A program made the position numbers and the translations under genes. A stretch of DNA of 64,000 bases from Gillisia sp. Hel_I_86 (GTDB taxonomy: Bacteria > Bacteroidota > Bacteroidia > Flavobacteriales > Flavobacteriaceae), in assembly GCF_007827275.1 (NCBI RefSeq), contig NZ_VISE01000001.1, positions 3,534,001 through 3,598,000 of the forward strand, in the 5' to 3' direction. Position 1 is the stretch's first letter; every line of letters begins with the position of its first letter. Shown in pieces: positions 55,501-63,793 of the stretch. The notes beneath the pieces were generated by a model that had not been told where the DNA came from, did not search any database, and saw nothing but the letters and a program-made list of their open reading frames with translations.

Positions 55501-56973
55501 GTAGACCTGGATTTTAGGGAAAATGCCACTGTAAACCTCACAAAGCAGCAATTTAATTTTGATGAAATAGAAATAGTAGATACCAAATACAAAACTTCGG
55601 GAATTTTAGATGGGATTATCTCCCATAAGAATTTTAAAAAATGGTTTTTAGACCTTAGTGTTACCAGTGATAGATTGCTGGTATTGGATACAGAGGCTAC
55701 TGAAGATGCATTATATTACGGTACAGCTTACATAGATGGTTTTGCAAGTATAAAAGGGCCTACAGATGAACTGGTGATAGATGTGAATGCTTCTACCGCA
55801 AAGGGAACTATTTTTAAGATCCCATTAAGCGACACCGAATCTATTGGCGATAACTCTTATATCTATTTTTTGAGTCCTGAGGAAAAAGCATCTCGTTTAG
55901 CAGGTATCCCTATTCAAATTAAGGAAGTAAAAGGTTTGGAACTTAATTTTGACCTGGACATCACCAATGATGCCGAATTGGAGGTGGTTGTGGACCAAAC
56001 TAGCGGAAGTACTTTACGTGGTCATGGAGCAGGAAATTTGTTGTTGGAGATCAATACCAATGGAAAGTTTAATATGTGGGGGGATTTTGTGGTATATCAA
56101 GGAGTTTATAATTTCAAATATGCAGGCCTTGTACAAAAGGTGTTCCAAGTGCGTTCCGGGGGAAGTATAAACTGGGATGGGAACCCAGCCCAAGCCCAGC
56201 TAGATGTAAGTGCGGTATACGAAGTAAATGCCAACCCGGCGGTATTATTGGAAAACCCATCCATCAATAGAAAGATCCCTGTAGAAGTCATTATTTTATT
56301 ACAAGGGCAAATTGCACAACCCGATATTACTTTTAATGTGGAATTCCCCAATGCAAGTTCGGTAGTCCGTTCAGAATTGGAATATAGAATTAGTGATAGG
56401 GCAAGTAGGGAGTTACAAGCATTGTTTTTGGTCACCCAAGGATCATTTTATAGTGAATTTGCCATTGGGCAGAACGCCATTACCGGAAATTTAGTTGAAA
56501 GAGCTTCTTCTTTGGTAAATGATATTTTTGCGGATGAAGACGGAAAATTCCAGGTAGGTGTAAATTATGTACAAGGGGATCGTACTCCAGATCAGCAAAC
56601 TGTAGATAGGTTTGGACTTACACTTTCTACCCAAATCACCAATAGAGTACTTATAAATGGGCAAGTAGGAGTCCCGGTAGGGGGTGTTACAGAATCTATA
56701 ATTGTGGGCGATGTGGAAATTGAATTTCTTTTAAATGAAGACGGGAGCTTACGCGCAAAGGTTTTCAACAGGGAAAATAATATTCAGTTTATCGGGGAAG
56801 AAATTGGTTTTACCCAAGGAATAGGACTTTCCTATTCTGTTGATTTCGATACTTTTAAAGAATTGGTCAGAAAGATCATAAACAAAGAAATAGTAAAATC
56901 TGTAGAAGAAAAAGAGCAAGAAGAATCTGCCAAATCTTTGGCGCCAGATTATATAGTTTTTCCAAAACAATAA
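52555..56973 (+). CDS. tamB: TamB-like (DUF490) translocation/assembly module protein
   Basis: TTG start; 1472 residues, typical of Bacteroidota TamB-like proteins. One N-terminal membrane anchor (about residues 5-28, VVALLLFFVFLLILFSI) is followed by a long periplasmic beta-rich repeat part, and the C-terminal DUF490 domain (about 1050-1440) includes LRGHGAGNLLLEINTNGKF, MWGDFVVYQGVYNFKY and ELEYRISDRASRELQALF. Such proteins form a hydrophobic groove between inner and outer membrane and are linked to phospholipid transport and outer membrane assembly. It is divergent from tsaD over 72 nt. No TamA-like partner is next to it. Confidence 0.88.
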   Translation: MKILIRTVVALLLFFVFLLILFSIPAVQTSVAKKITNSIQERSDVDVSVGRVSLSYFGKIKLNEVLIKDHHANTLLDIQEFRTSILGVSNLLVNNPSLGSSTAEGFIFKMKRYKGEESDNLSMLLDKLKTEPTGEPKQFKLKVRDIFISDGHYSYVDENVTYPEIIILDKLELQAEYLDVIDQEFKININSLQAEEGRGMDILDLQTDFSYSPTKMILDSFLLITPYSRLDASIEMDYALQDFSDFLNKVQLKASFKDSNISTNDLVNFYAPFGSNQNIQLTTDLVGTLNDFELRNLNLKGMDRSRIDGFVNLKGAFSEGMNDFVLFGEFNELASNYYDLVNLLPTILKDKLPLTLREFGNLRLTGKTTVTKNSLDADVLIDTQLGSAKADFVMNNISNDKNVNYKGNLVFNQFNIGRLLDNKDLGTTSLNLNINGNGFTQESLNTQIRGKISRLNFKDYTYSDISILGNVRNSVFNGNFNSNDPNFKLEFNGLVDISQKVNIYDFQASIAYADLNELNLITRDSISVLKGDILINMQGNTLDNVAGKVLLLNTSYQNQNDLYYFDDLEVNSTFDAEGVRTIAVNSPDVINGQVIGKFKIAEMGDLINNSIGSIYTNYRPNVITTNQYLEFDFDIYNKIVEVFYPKVALAPNTYIRGRIESDESEFKLTFKSPKIEAFGNMMQDINIQVDNNNPIYNMYVEADSVSTQFYNFSEFSLINVTLRDTLFIRSELQGGKNNKDVFNLNFYHTINEQNKSVVGVQRSDVVFKDNLWFLNENNNRSNKIVFDNKFTDVMIDSLVLSHNQEFIRLNGSLRDSTYKDFKIAFEDVDIGKITPDIDSLDVEGILNGNLNLQQQKGAYYPNTSLKIQNLTVNDNLLGNLKLDVEGNEDLSFYNVDATIANKGFESLNANGGINVGNNPTIDLDVNLRKFNMAAFSALGRDAIDNIRGFASGDAKVSGNYKNPDITGKLTLEKAGLRIPYLNVDLDFRENATVNLTKQQFNFDEIEIVDTKYKTSGILDGIISHKNFKKWFLDLSVTSDRLLVLDTEATEDALYYGTAYIDGFASIKGPTDELVIDVNASTAKGTIFKIPLSDTESIGDNSYIYFLSPEEKASRLAGIPIQIKEVKGLELNFDLDITNDAELEVVVDQTSGSTLRGHGAGNLLLEINTNGKFNMWGDFVVYQGVYNFKYAGLVQKVFQVRSGGSINWDGNPAQAQLDVSAVYEVNANPAVLLENPSINRKIPVEVIILLQGQIAQPDITFNVEFPNASSVVRSELEYRISDRASRELQALFLVTQGSFYSEFAIGQNAITGNLVERASSLVNDIFADEDGKFQVGVNYVQGDRTPDQQTVDRFGLTLSTQITNRVLINGQVGVPVGGVTESIIVGDVEIEFLLNEDGSLRAKVFNRENNIQFIGEEIGFTQGIGLSYSVDFDTFKELVRKIINKEIVKSVEEKEQEESAKSLAPDYIVFPKQ

Positions 56974-57072
56974 GATTTCACCCTCCATTTATTATATTAA
57001 GGTTAAATAGTTCTTCACTTTTTAAGAATTTGAAATATACTTTGTAATTTTAAAATTCAAAAAAAAATATTT

Positions 57073-58059
57073 ATGGTTAACAAAATCAAACGGATTGGTG
57101 TAATGACCTCTGGTGGGGATTCTCCTGGGATGAATGCAGCAATTCGAGCTGTCGTGAGATCCTGCGCTTATTATAATGTAGAATGTGTAGGATTTTATCG
57201 TGGATTCCAAGGAATGGTCGAAGGGGATTATATGGAAATGGATGCGAGGAGTGTTCGAAATATTATTTCCAGGGGAGGTACCATATTAAAGTCGGCCAGA
57301 TCCAAGGATTTTCTCACTCCGCAAGGCAGAAAAAAAGCTGCCAATAGTTTAAGCAAGGCCAAAGTAGATGCCATGATTTTAATTGGGGGAGATGGGACAT
57401 TTCGTGGTGGTAAGATATTTAGTGAGGAGCATGGTTTTCCGGTAATAGGTGTTCCAGGCACCATAGATAACGATATTTTTGGGACCCATTATACCATTGG
57501 TTACGATACCGCTTTAAATACAGTTGTAGAAGCAATCGATAAAATAAGGGATACTGCAAGTTCCCATAATAGATTGTTTTTTGTGGAAGTGATGGGCAGG
57601 GATGCAGGTTTTATTGCATTGAACAGTGGAATTGGAGCTGGAGCTGAAGAAATCCTGATTCCCGAAGAAGATCTTGGGTTAGATCGCTTATTGGCTTCTT
57701 TAGAGCGCAGCCGAAAATCTGGCAAAATGTCCAGTATCGTGGTTGTTTCTGAAGGTGATAAAATTGGAAAGAATGTTTTTGAATTGGCAGAATATGTAAC
57801 CAAAAACTTGCCCGATTACGACTCCAAGGTAACTGTGTTGGGCCATATTCAGCGAGGCGGAAGCCCTAGTTGTTTCGACAGGGTCTTGGCCAGCAGGCTA
57901 TGTGTAAAAGCAGTAGAATTATTACTCGATGGGCAAAAAAATGTCATGGTAGGCTTTGTAAATAACCAAATTGAATCCTGTAGCCTAGTGAGTGCCCTAA
58001 AAGAAAAGCATGATATTAATCGGGACTTATTAAGAATTTCAGACATCTTATCTACTTAA
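57073..58059 (+). CDS. pfkA: ATP-dependent 6-phosphofructokinase
   Basis: A 328-residue group A PFK. It has VMTSGGDSPGMNAAIRAVV (ATP site), GGDGTFRGG, PGTIDNDIFGTHYTIGYDTA with the catalytic Asp, EVMGRDAGFIAL, and VTVLGHIQRGGSPSCFDRVLA. The Gly at GGDGT favours ATP rather than pyrophosphate as donor. It is followed after 3 nt by methylglyoxal synthase, so both are probably co-transcribed. Confidence 0.95.
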   Translation: MVNKIKRIGVMTSGGDSPGMNAAIRAVVRSCAYYNVECVGFYRGFQGMVEGDYMEMDARSVRNIISRGGTILKSARSKDFLTPQGRKKAANSLSKAKVDAMILIGGDGTFRGGKIFSEEHGFPVIGVPGTIDNDIFGTHYTIGYDTALNTVVEAIDKIRDTASSHNRLFFVEVMGRDAGFIALNSGIGAGAEEILIPEEDLGLDRLLASLERSRKSGKMSSIVVVSEGDKIGKNVFELAEYVTKNLPDYDSKVTVLGHIQRGGSPSCFDRVLASRLCVKAVELLLDGQKNVMVGFVNNQIESCSLVSALKEKHDINRDLLRISDILST

Positions 58060-58062
58060 AAC

Positions 58063-58425
58063 ATGACAATTGCAATTATAGCCCACAATGGAAAAAAACC
58101 AGAAATGGTTCAATTTTTAAATGAATATAAAGATATTCTTCATCTAAAACATATTAAACTTATGGCCACTGGGACAACAGGAGCAAAAACCGAAGCTGCT
58201 GGTTTTGAGGTAGAAAAATTATTGTCTGGACCAATGGGCGGCGATGCGCAAATTGCCTCCAGAGTGGCGGAAGGCAAAGTGGATATGGTGCTTTTCTTTA
58301 GGGATCCATTAGATAAGCATCCTCATGAACCAGATATTTTTATGTTGATGCGATTGTGTGATGTGCATAATATTCCCTTGGCCACAAATCCCGCAACCGC
58401 AAGCTTGTTAATGAAAGCTATTTAG
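58063..58425 (+). CDS. mgsA: Methylglyoxal synthase
   Basis: A 120-residue MgsA. It has IAIIAHNGKKPEMVQFL, LMATGTTGAKTEAA (phosphate site), LLSGPMGGDAQIASRVAEGK with the catalytic Asp, FFRDPLDKHPHEPD and LATNPATASLLM. It converts dihydroxyacetone phosphate to methylglyoxal when phosphate is low. The immediate neighbour pfkA makes the precursor pool. Its last 8 nt overlap the convergent ridA stop. Confidence 0.93.
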   Translation: MTIAIIAHNGKKPEMVQFLNEYKDILHLKHIKLMATGTTGAKTEAAGFEVEKLLSGPMGGDAQIASRVAEGKVDMVLFFRDPLDKHPHEPDIFMLMRLCDVHNIPLATNPATASLLMKAI

Positions 58426-58798
58426 AAGCAATCACACTAATTTCAACATTTACGAATTTTGGGAGATTTGCAACCTCTACTGTTTCTCTTGCTGGAGCGG
58501 TTTCAGCATTAAAATATCGGGCGTAGACTTCATTGATCTGCGCAAAGTTGTTCATGTCGCTAATAAAAATAGATGATTTTAAAACATTTTCGAAAGTCAT
58601 TCCTGCTTTTGTAAGAATTGCTTTTAAATTCTCCATCACTAATTCTGTTTCATTCTGAATGGTATCTGTCACCAGATTTCCTGTTTTTGGATCTATTGCG
58701 ATCTGGCCAGAAGTAAACAGCATATCGCCTTTTAAAACAGCTTGATTGTATGGTCCTATGGGAGCAGGAGCATTGGAAGTTTTGATTATTTTTTTCAT
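58418..58798 (-). CDS. ridA: RidA-family reactive intermediate deaminase
   Basis: A 126-residue RidA/YjgF protein. It has SNAPAPIGPYNQAVLKGDMLFTSGQIAIDP, NLKAILTKAGMTFENVLKSSIFISDM, the Arg in APARETVEVANLP (binds the acid group) and the closing FVNVEISVIASK. It hydrolyses enamine/imine intermediates. The gene is 12 nt behind the lptD stop on the same strand. Confidence 0.95.
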   Translation of the reverse strand: MKKIIKTSNAPAPIGPYNQAVLKGDMLFTSGQIAIDPKTGNLVTDTIQNETELVMENLKAILTKAGMTFENVLKSSIFISDMNNFAQINEVYARYFNAETAPARETVEVANLPKFVNVEISVIASK

Positions 58799-58810
58799 AA
58801 CATATATATT

Positions 58811-61516
58811 TTATAAATTTTTGTCCGGCTCTAGGCGCTTGTCATATTTAATATCACTTAATATTGAAGATTTAATTCCTATAAAGAAATTCCAAGAACT
58901 ACGCTCGCTAAATGGTATCCAATTAAAACTCATCCTCCAACTGTCAAGATCTCTTTGAAACCGCAATTGGGTATATGTAAATCCGCCATCTTTTATATCG
59001 AATCCAGAAGATGCCCCTATTACCCATTTTGGTGCAATTTCCACATCTCCAGAGAACATAATAGAATGGGAAGAGATTTCATTTTGTCTGGCATTATTAC
59101 TATAGGTCATGGTGTATGCAAGCCTTAGGTCCCAAGGAATCTTGTAATTATACCATTCATTTTTCTTCTTGTCTTCTTGTTTATCAAAAACATCCTCTTC
59201 TTCATCGTATAGTTTTCCGTCTATGCCTTGAGATTTCCCAAACAAATCATCTGGACGGCCGCCATTTCTAAAGGTTTCATTTTCAGATTTATCTTTATTA
59301 GTTCCCCCCAATTCAAAATCTTTACTGGAGAGCGCATATCCAAAACTAATATTGGCAGATGTCATTCTAAAGAGGCTCCCTCCATTATTTATATTTAGCT
59401 TGTCTACCCTTCTGTTGTTATTGTCCAGTGTATAGATATCCAGGTTTGCTCCAAAATTAATGTCTAATTTATTCTCTACAAGGGGGATGCTGCCACGCAT
59501 GCTTATTGGAGATAAACTTAGTGAATCCGCAGCTAAATTATAAGCAGTGCTCACGCTAAAATTGTTCAATAATTTTATTTTTTTAGCCTCTGTAGCGGTG
59601 CTATCTTTATCCCTTACTTTTGCTTCCAACGTATTGCTAACAGACAAACCAATAGAGCTGGAAAAAAGCTGGCCAGGAACACCAAATAACGATCCTTGAA
59701 ACCTTGTGTAATCTACGGTTTTATTTTGGGTAGGATCTAGATCATCTATAACCTCATATTGATCGTAATATTGATCGAAACCTGGATTAATATTGTAACT
59801 AATTGAAGGCCTCATTACATGACGAATGGCTTGGATCTTTTTATCTTCTCCAAAATTCTTCATTCCATAGATAGTAGTTCCCATACTGGTACTAAAGTTA
59901 TAGGTCCTAAAAGAATCAAAACCATCTATGGTATCTATTACTTCTACCTGATTTTCCTGATCATAGGATCTTTCAAAAGTTTTGAAAACCCAATTCTCCT
60001 CATAGTTGGCATTGGCACTCACACTTAAATAGTTCAATAACTTAAAGTTGGTGGAAATTGGGATGCTGTGTTGGGCACCGTAGGTTGCATCCCTAAACAT
60101 TTCGGGTTTAAAGAACAAGGAATCGAAAGTCTGGATCCTATTCTCCCCCCTAAAATTGTATTGAAAATTGATATTCTCAATAATTCCTTTTTTTGCACCC
60201 AATTTGGGAGCCAAAGGATAGACCCTAGAAACGCTTCCTTGAACCGTAGGCAATGTCATGCTTATTGCCCCTGTATTACTGTTTTGGGTATGAGTAGCTG
60301 CAACACTAACATTTACCTGTGGCTCGCCCTGAAAGGTCTTTGAATAAGATACCGAAGAACTTAACGTATTGTTCAAAAAATTAGCGGTGTTGGTTTGATT
60401 GATGGATTCTTGGTAATAAGTACTGCTTCCCAAGTTTACAGAAGCAGAAAACCTGGAACTAGGACTGGACTTGGTATCCTGAGAATGGCTCCATCTTAAA
60501 TTATAAACAGAACTTTGTGAAAAATCTGGGAAGCCTCGTTCGCTATTTAACAGGTTCTCATATCTAAAACTTAAGTTCCCACGAAATTTATAGCGCAGGG
60601 CATAACTGGATTCCAGCCGTAGGCCATAACTCCCGTTGGTATAATAATCCCCAAGTGCCAAAAGATCTATATAATCGCTAATCGCAAAATAATATCCTCC
60701 ATTTTGTAAACTATAGCCTCTATTATTACTCTGCCCGTAAGATGGAATAATAAATCCGGAGGTTTCTTCTTCGGTCAATGGAAAATATCCAAAAGGGAGA
60801 CCCAAGGGTGTTGGTACATCTGCAATATACATATTTACCAAGCCAGTAACAATCTTCTTTTTAGGCACAAATTTTATCCTTCGGGCGAAAAAATAATAAT
60901 CTGGATCCTCCTCATTTTCAGAAGTGGTGAACTTTACATTTTGCATAAAATAGACCGAATCATTCTCTCTTTTTGTTACTTCCCCCTTTACCTTGAATGC
61001 TCCTTCTTCAGTATTGGAATTATAAACCAGTGCTTTCTTGGATTTAAAATTGAAGCGTATGGAATCTGGCCTTACCGTATTTTGAGCTTGAGTGAAGATT
61101 GGGGTTTGCGAATAATTCCCCAAAGAATCTGGAATTCCAAAGGCGTACACCTCATTTTTTTCGTTATCCAAAATAATAAGTCCGGCCGTAATTACCATAT
61201 CCCCATATGTAATTTGCGCCTGATCGTATAAATACATTCTGTTTTCTCCTGGACTCAAACGCATATAATCTTCGGCCTTATAGGCCACAACATCGGTCAA
61301 TAAAGCAGGTTTTTTCTTTAAAGTATCCGTTTGTATTGGGTTGGGGATTAATTTTGCGGTTTTAGTGGAGAGAGAATCAGAAACAGTTATTGTGCTATCC
61401 CTGTGTGCGTTAATGCGGACTTCTTCTGTTGTTTTTATTTCTTGAGCTTGAGATAATACTGGCAAGATCAGCATTAAAACAATTGTAAAAAGAATATAAA
61501 GTGCGTTTGTCTGCAA
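58811..61516 (-). CDS. lptD: LPS-assembly protein LptD-like outer membrane protein
   Basis: A large beta-barrel protein with an OstA-like N-terminal part and a C-terminal barrel. The longest frame starts at an ATG at 61618, but the TTG at 61516 gives a clean signal peptide, MQTNALYILFTIVLMLILPV followed by LSQAQ (901 residues), and leaves room for a promoter box at 61564-61571. The plug/OstA region has LSPGENRMYLYDQAQITYGDM and VPTPLGLPFGYFPLTEEETSGFIIP, as in the Bacteroidota LptD_2 group. It should place LPS in the outer leaflet. Its partner LptE is not in the window. Confidence 0.85.
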   Translation of the reverse strand: MQTNALYILFTIVLMLILPVLSQAQEIKTTEEVRINAHRDSTITVSDSLSTKTAKLIPNPIQTDTLKKKPALLTDVVAYKAEDYMRLSPGENRMYLYDQAQITYGDMVITAGLIILDNEKNEVYAFGIPDSLGNYSQTPIFTQAQNTVRPDSIRFNFKSKKALVYNSNTEEGAFKVKGEVTKRENDSVYFMQNVKFTTSENEEDPDYYFFARRIKFVPKKKIVTGLVNMYIADVPTPLGLPFGYFPLTEEETSGFIIPSYGQSNNRGYSLQNGGYYFAISDYIDLLALGDYYTNGSYGLRLESSYALRYKFRGNLSFRYENLLNSERGFPDFSQSSVYNLRWSHSQDTKSSPSSRFSASVNLGSSTYYQESINQTNTANFLNNTLSSSVSYSKTFQGEPQVNVSVAATHTQNSNTGAISMTLPTVQGSVSRVYPLAPKLGAKKGIIENINFQYNFRGENRIQTFDSLFFKPEMFRDATYGAQHSIPISTNFKLLNYLSVSANANYEENWVFKTFERSYDQENQVEVIDTIDGFDSFRTYNFSTSMGTTIYGMKNFGEDKKIQAIRHVMRPSISYNINPGFDQYYDQYEVIDDLDPTQNKTVDYTRFQGSLFGVPGQLFSSSIGLSVSNTLEAKVRDKDSTATEAKKIKLLNNFSVSTAYNLAADSLSLSPISMRGSIPLVENKLDINFGANLDIYTLDNNNRRVDKLNINNGGSLFRMTSANISFGYALSSKDFELGGTNKDKSENETFRNGGRPDDLFGKSQGIDGKLYDEEEDVFDKQEDKKKNEWYNYKIPWDLRLAYTMTYSNNARQNEISSHSIMFSGDVEIAPKWVIGASSGFDIKDGGFTYTQLRFQRDLDSWRMSFNWIPFSERSSWNFFIGIKSSILSDIKYDKRLEPDKNL

Positions 61517-61536
61517 TGCTATAAGTGCTATTTTTG
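61506..61536 (+). promoter_or_regulatory. Promoter of the amidase-mlaD genes
   Basis: TTTG at 61506-61509, 19 nt of spacer, then TATTTTTG at 61529-61536. Both boxes and spacing fit the Bacteroidota consensus. Transcription would start near 61543, leaving about 110 nt of leader before the ATG at 61655. The -33 box overlaps the first codons of lptD on the other strand if the TTG start is right. Confidence 0.6.
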
Positions 61537-61563
61537 TAAAGAATGGCTTGCTTTTTGAATAGT

Positions 61564-61571
61564 CAAAATTA
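61564..61571 (-). promoter_or_regulatory. Possible -7 box for lptD
   Basis: The minus strand reads TAATTTTG, a TAnnTTTG match, placing a transcription start near 61557. This lies downstream of the ATG at 61618 and about 40 nt upstream of the TTG at 61516, so it favours the shorter lptD. No clear -33 box is visible. Confidence 0.35.
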
Positions 61572-61654
61572 CATATATTTTTTAAGCTTCCTTTTGGGAA
61601 TTTAAAAAAACTGATCATTAAAATAATTGCTCTAACAGAATCGTTAACCTATAT

Positions 61655-62782
61655 ATGAAAGCCAACAGTCTTAAAGTTTTAGTCTTATTACTAACAGGGA
61701 TACTAATATCTGCGTCTACACCTAACAAAAACCACACCGAAAAAACCAAGTTTGTGGTGGTTTTGGATGCCGGTCATGGAGGAAAAGATCCTGGAAATAG
61801 AGGTGGAGGTTTCAAAGAGAAGGATATAGCGCTTAGTATTATCCTCAAGATCGGTAAAGAACTCGAGAAGAACAATGATATTAAAGTTATCTATACTAGG
61901 GATAAAGACGAGTTTATACCTTTAGATACGAGAGCAAAAATTGCAAATGATGCGAAAGCAGATCTTTTCGTGTCTGTTCACTGCAATGCCCACAACTCTC
62001 AAGCTTATGGTACCGAAACTTTTGTTCTAGGTTTGCATAGAAATCAGGCCAATTTTGAAGTTGCAAAACGTGAAAATTCGGTTATATTTTTGGAGGAAGA
62101 TTACCAGATAACCTATGATGGTTTCGATCCTAATTCCCCAGAATCTTACATTGGAATGACCATTATGCAAGAAGAATATCTGGATCAGAGTATTTTATTG
62201 GCAGATTTTGTTCAGAAAAAATTCACAAATGACCTTAATAGAAGTAATAGGGGAGTTAAGCAAGCTGGGTTTTTGGTTTTAAGGCAAACTTATATGCCCA
62301 GTGTGCTAATTGAAACAGGGTTTCTTACCAATACAAGTGAAGGCAAATATCTTAACAGTACAAATGGCCAAACAAAAGTGGCTGGTGCAATTGTAGGTGC
62401 AATTAAAGACTATAGCCACAGTATCAATCTTGGCGTATTGGATAATTTGGAGAATAATGCCAAAATCGAAGTTATTGCCCAAGAAAACAAGATCAAAGAG
62501 TTTACGGACAATTACGAAGGTATCACGTTTAAAGTTCAACTTGCTGCCAGTTCTAAAAAACTAGAACCAAAATCTTCGAACTTCAAAGGTCTTACACCGG
62601 TTTTTAGAGAGAAAGAGGGAAAATTGTTTAAATACTACTTTGGAGCCACCTCCAGTTATTCCCAGATCCAAAGCTTGCACGAACAAGCGAAAACCAAAGG
62701 CTATAAGACCAGTTATTTGGTCGCTTTTAAGGATGGGAATAAGATTACAGTTAACGACGCGTTAAAATCACAAGCCAAATAG
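61655..62782 (+). CDS. N-acetylmuramoyl-L-alanine amidase with C-terminal SPOR-like part
   Basis: A 375-residue secreted protein. A signal peptide (LKVLVLLLTGILISAST) comes first. The Amidase_3 domain (about 30-250) keeps all zinc and catalytic residues: VVLDAGHGGKDPG (His), FKEKDIAL (Glu), LFVSVHCNAHN (His) and PSVLIETGFLTN (Glu). The C-terminal stretch (about 287-370, ITFKVQLAASSKKLEP to SYLVAFKDGNKI) looks like a SPOR or SPOR-related peptidoglycan-binding fold. It cleaves the peptide from the glycan in peptidoglycan, probably in cell separation or remodelling. Confidence 0.92.
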   Translation: MKANSLKVLVLLLTGILISASTPNKNHTEKTKFVVVLDAGHGGKDPGNRGGGFKEKDIALSIILKIGKELEKNNDIKVIYTRDKDEFIPLDTRAKIANDAKADLFVSVHCNAHNSQAYGTETFVLGLHRNQANFEVAKRENSVIFLEEDYQITYDGFDPNSPESYIGMTIMQEEYLDQSILLADFVQKKFTNDLNRSNRGVKQAGFLVLRQTYMPSVLIETGFLTNTSEGKYLNSTNGQTKVAGAIVGAIKDYSHSINLGVLDNLENNAKIEVIAQENKIKEFTDNYEGITFKVQLAASSKKLEPKSSNFKGLTPVFREKEGKLFKYYFGATSSYSQIQSLHEQAKTKGYKTSYLVAFKDGNKITVNDALKSQAK

Positions 62783-62834
62783 CAGTACTTTCCTATATTT
62801 ATTTCTAAATTTGTACGTATCTAAAAAAAAGCTT

Positions 62835-63785
62835 TTGAAATATTCTAGAGAGGTTAAAACTGGTATCTTGGCAATTATAGCCATCGCAATATTGATTTTT
62901 GGTTATAGTTTTCTTAAAGGTAAAAACCTCTTGGATTCCAGCCGTAAATTTCATGCGGTTTATGCAGATGTGGAGGGGCTTTCCCCATCATCGGCAGTTA
63001 CCATTAATGGTTTAAAGGTTGGCCAAGTTAATAAAATAGATTTTTTAGATGGTACCGGGATTCTTCTGGTAACCTTTAGTGTAGATAGCGATTTTAAATT
63101 TTCAAGAAATAGTTTGGCACAAATTTATGGTGGTGGTTTAATAGGAGGGAAGTCCCTTGCTATTGTTCCAGATTATGAATCCAAGCAAATGGCAAAAACG
63201 GGCGATACTTTGCCTAGCGATATAGAAGAAGGTATCATGGAATTGGTAAATGAAAGGTTAACTCCCTTACAAGTTAAGGTAGAGCGGGTAATTGTAAGTA
63301 CCGATTCTTTGCTTACTGCTTTCAACCAGGTTTTAAATCCTGAAACCAGAAACAATATTTCTGCTACTTTCGATGACCTATCGGAAACAGTGCGTTCATT
63401 TAAAAATACGGCACGATCTTTAAATGGCATTGTAGCGGGTAATTCGGAAAAATTGGATAGAACTTTTACCAATTTAGATGAAATGTCCGGGAATTTCAAT
63501 AAGTTTTCAGACACCCTTGCTCGAGTAGATCTAAATGGAATGACCCAAAACTTGGAGAATGTTATTGCAGATTTCGAGCAATTATCCAGTAATTTAAATG
63601 ATGGAAAAGGGACGGCAGGGAAACTTTTAAATGACGATAAGGTATATGACAACCTGGATAGAGCAACCAGGCAATTGGAAGAATTACTACAAGATCTTAA
63701 ATTGAATCCCAAACGATATGTCCACTTTTCATTATTCGGTAAAAAACCGGGGTCATATCAGCCTCCCAAAGATTCTTTAAAATAG
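62835..63785 (+). CDS. MlaD-family (MCE) lipid-transport protein
   Basis: The frame opens at a TTG at 62811, but the TTG at 62835 gives MKYSREVKTGILAIIAI, the usual flavobacterial start, and the box TAAATTTG at 62806-62813 would fall outside the gene. A single membrane segment (about 9-27) is followed by the MCE domain (about 32-115: ADVEGLSPSSAVTINGLKVGQV, GGGLIGGKSLAI) and a helical, coiled-coil-like tail. MCE proteins form rings that pass phospholipids between membranes; the partner ABC genes (MlaE/F type) are not seen here. Confidence 0.87.
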   Translation: MKYSREVKTGILAIIAIAILIFGYSFLKGKNLLDSSRKFHAVYADVEGLSPSSAVTINGLKVGQVNKIDFLDGTGILLVTFSVDSDFKFSRNSLAQIYGGGLIGGKSLAIVPDYESKQMAKTGDTLPSDIEEGIMELVNERLTPLQVKVERVIVSTDSLLTAFNQVLNPETRNNISATFDDLSETVRSFKNTARSLNGIVAGNSEKLDRTFTNLDEMSGNFNKFSDTLARVDLNGMTQNLENVIADFEQLSSNLNDGKGTAGKLLNDDKVYDNLDRATRQLEELLQDLKLNPKRYVHFSLFGKKPGSYQPPKDSLK

Positions 63786-63793
63786 AATATCTT

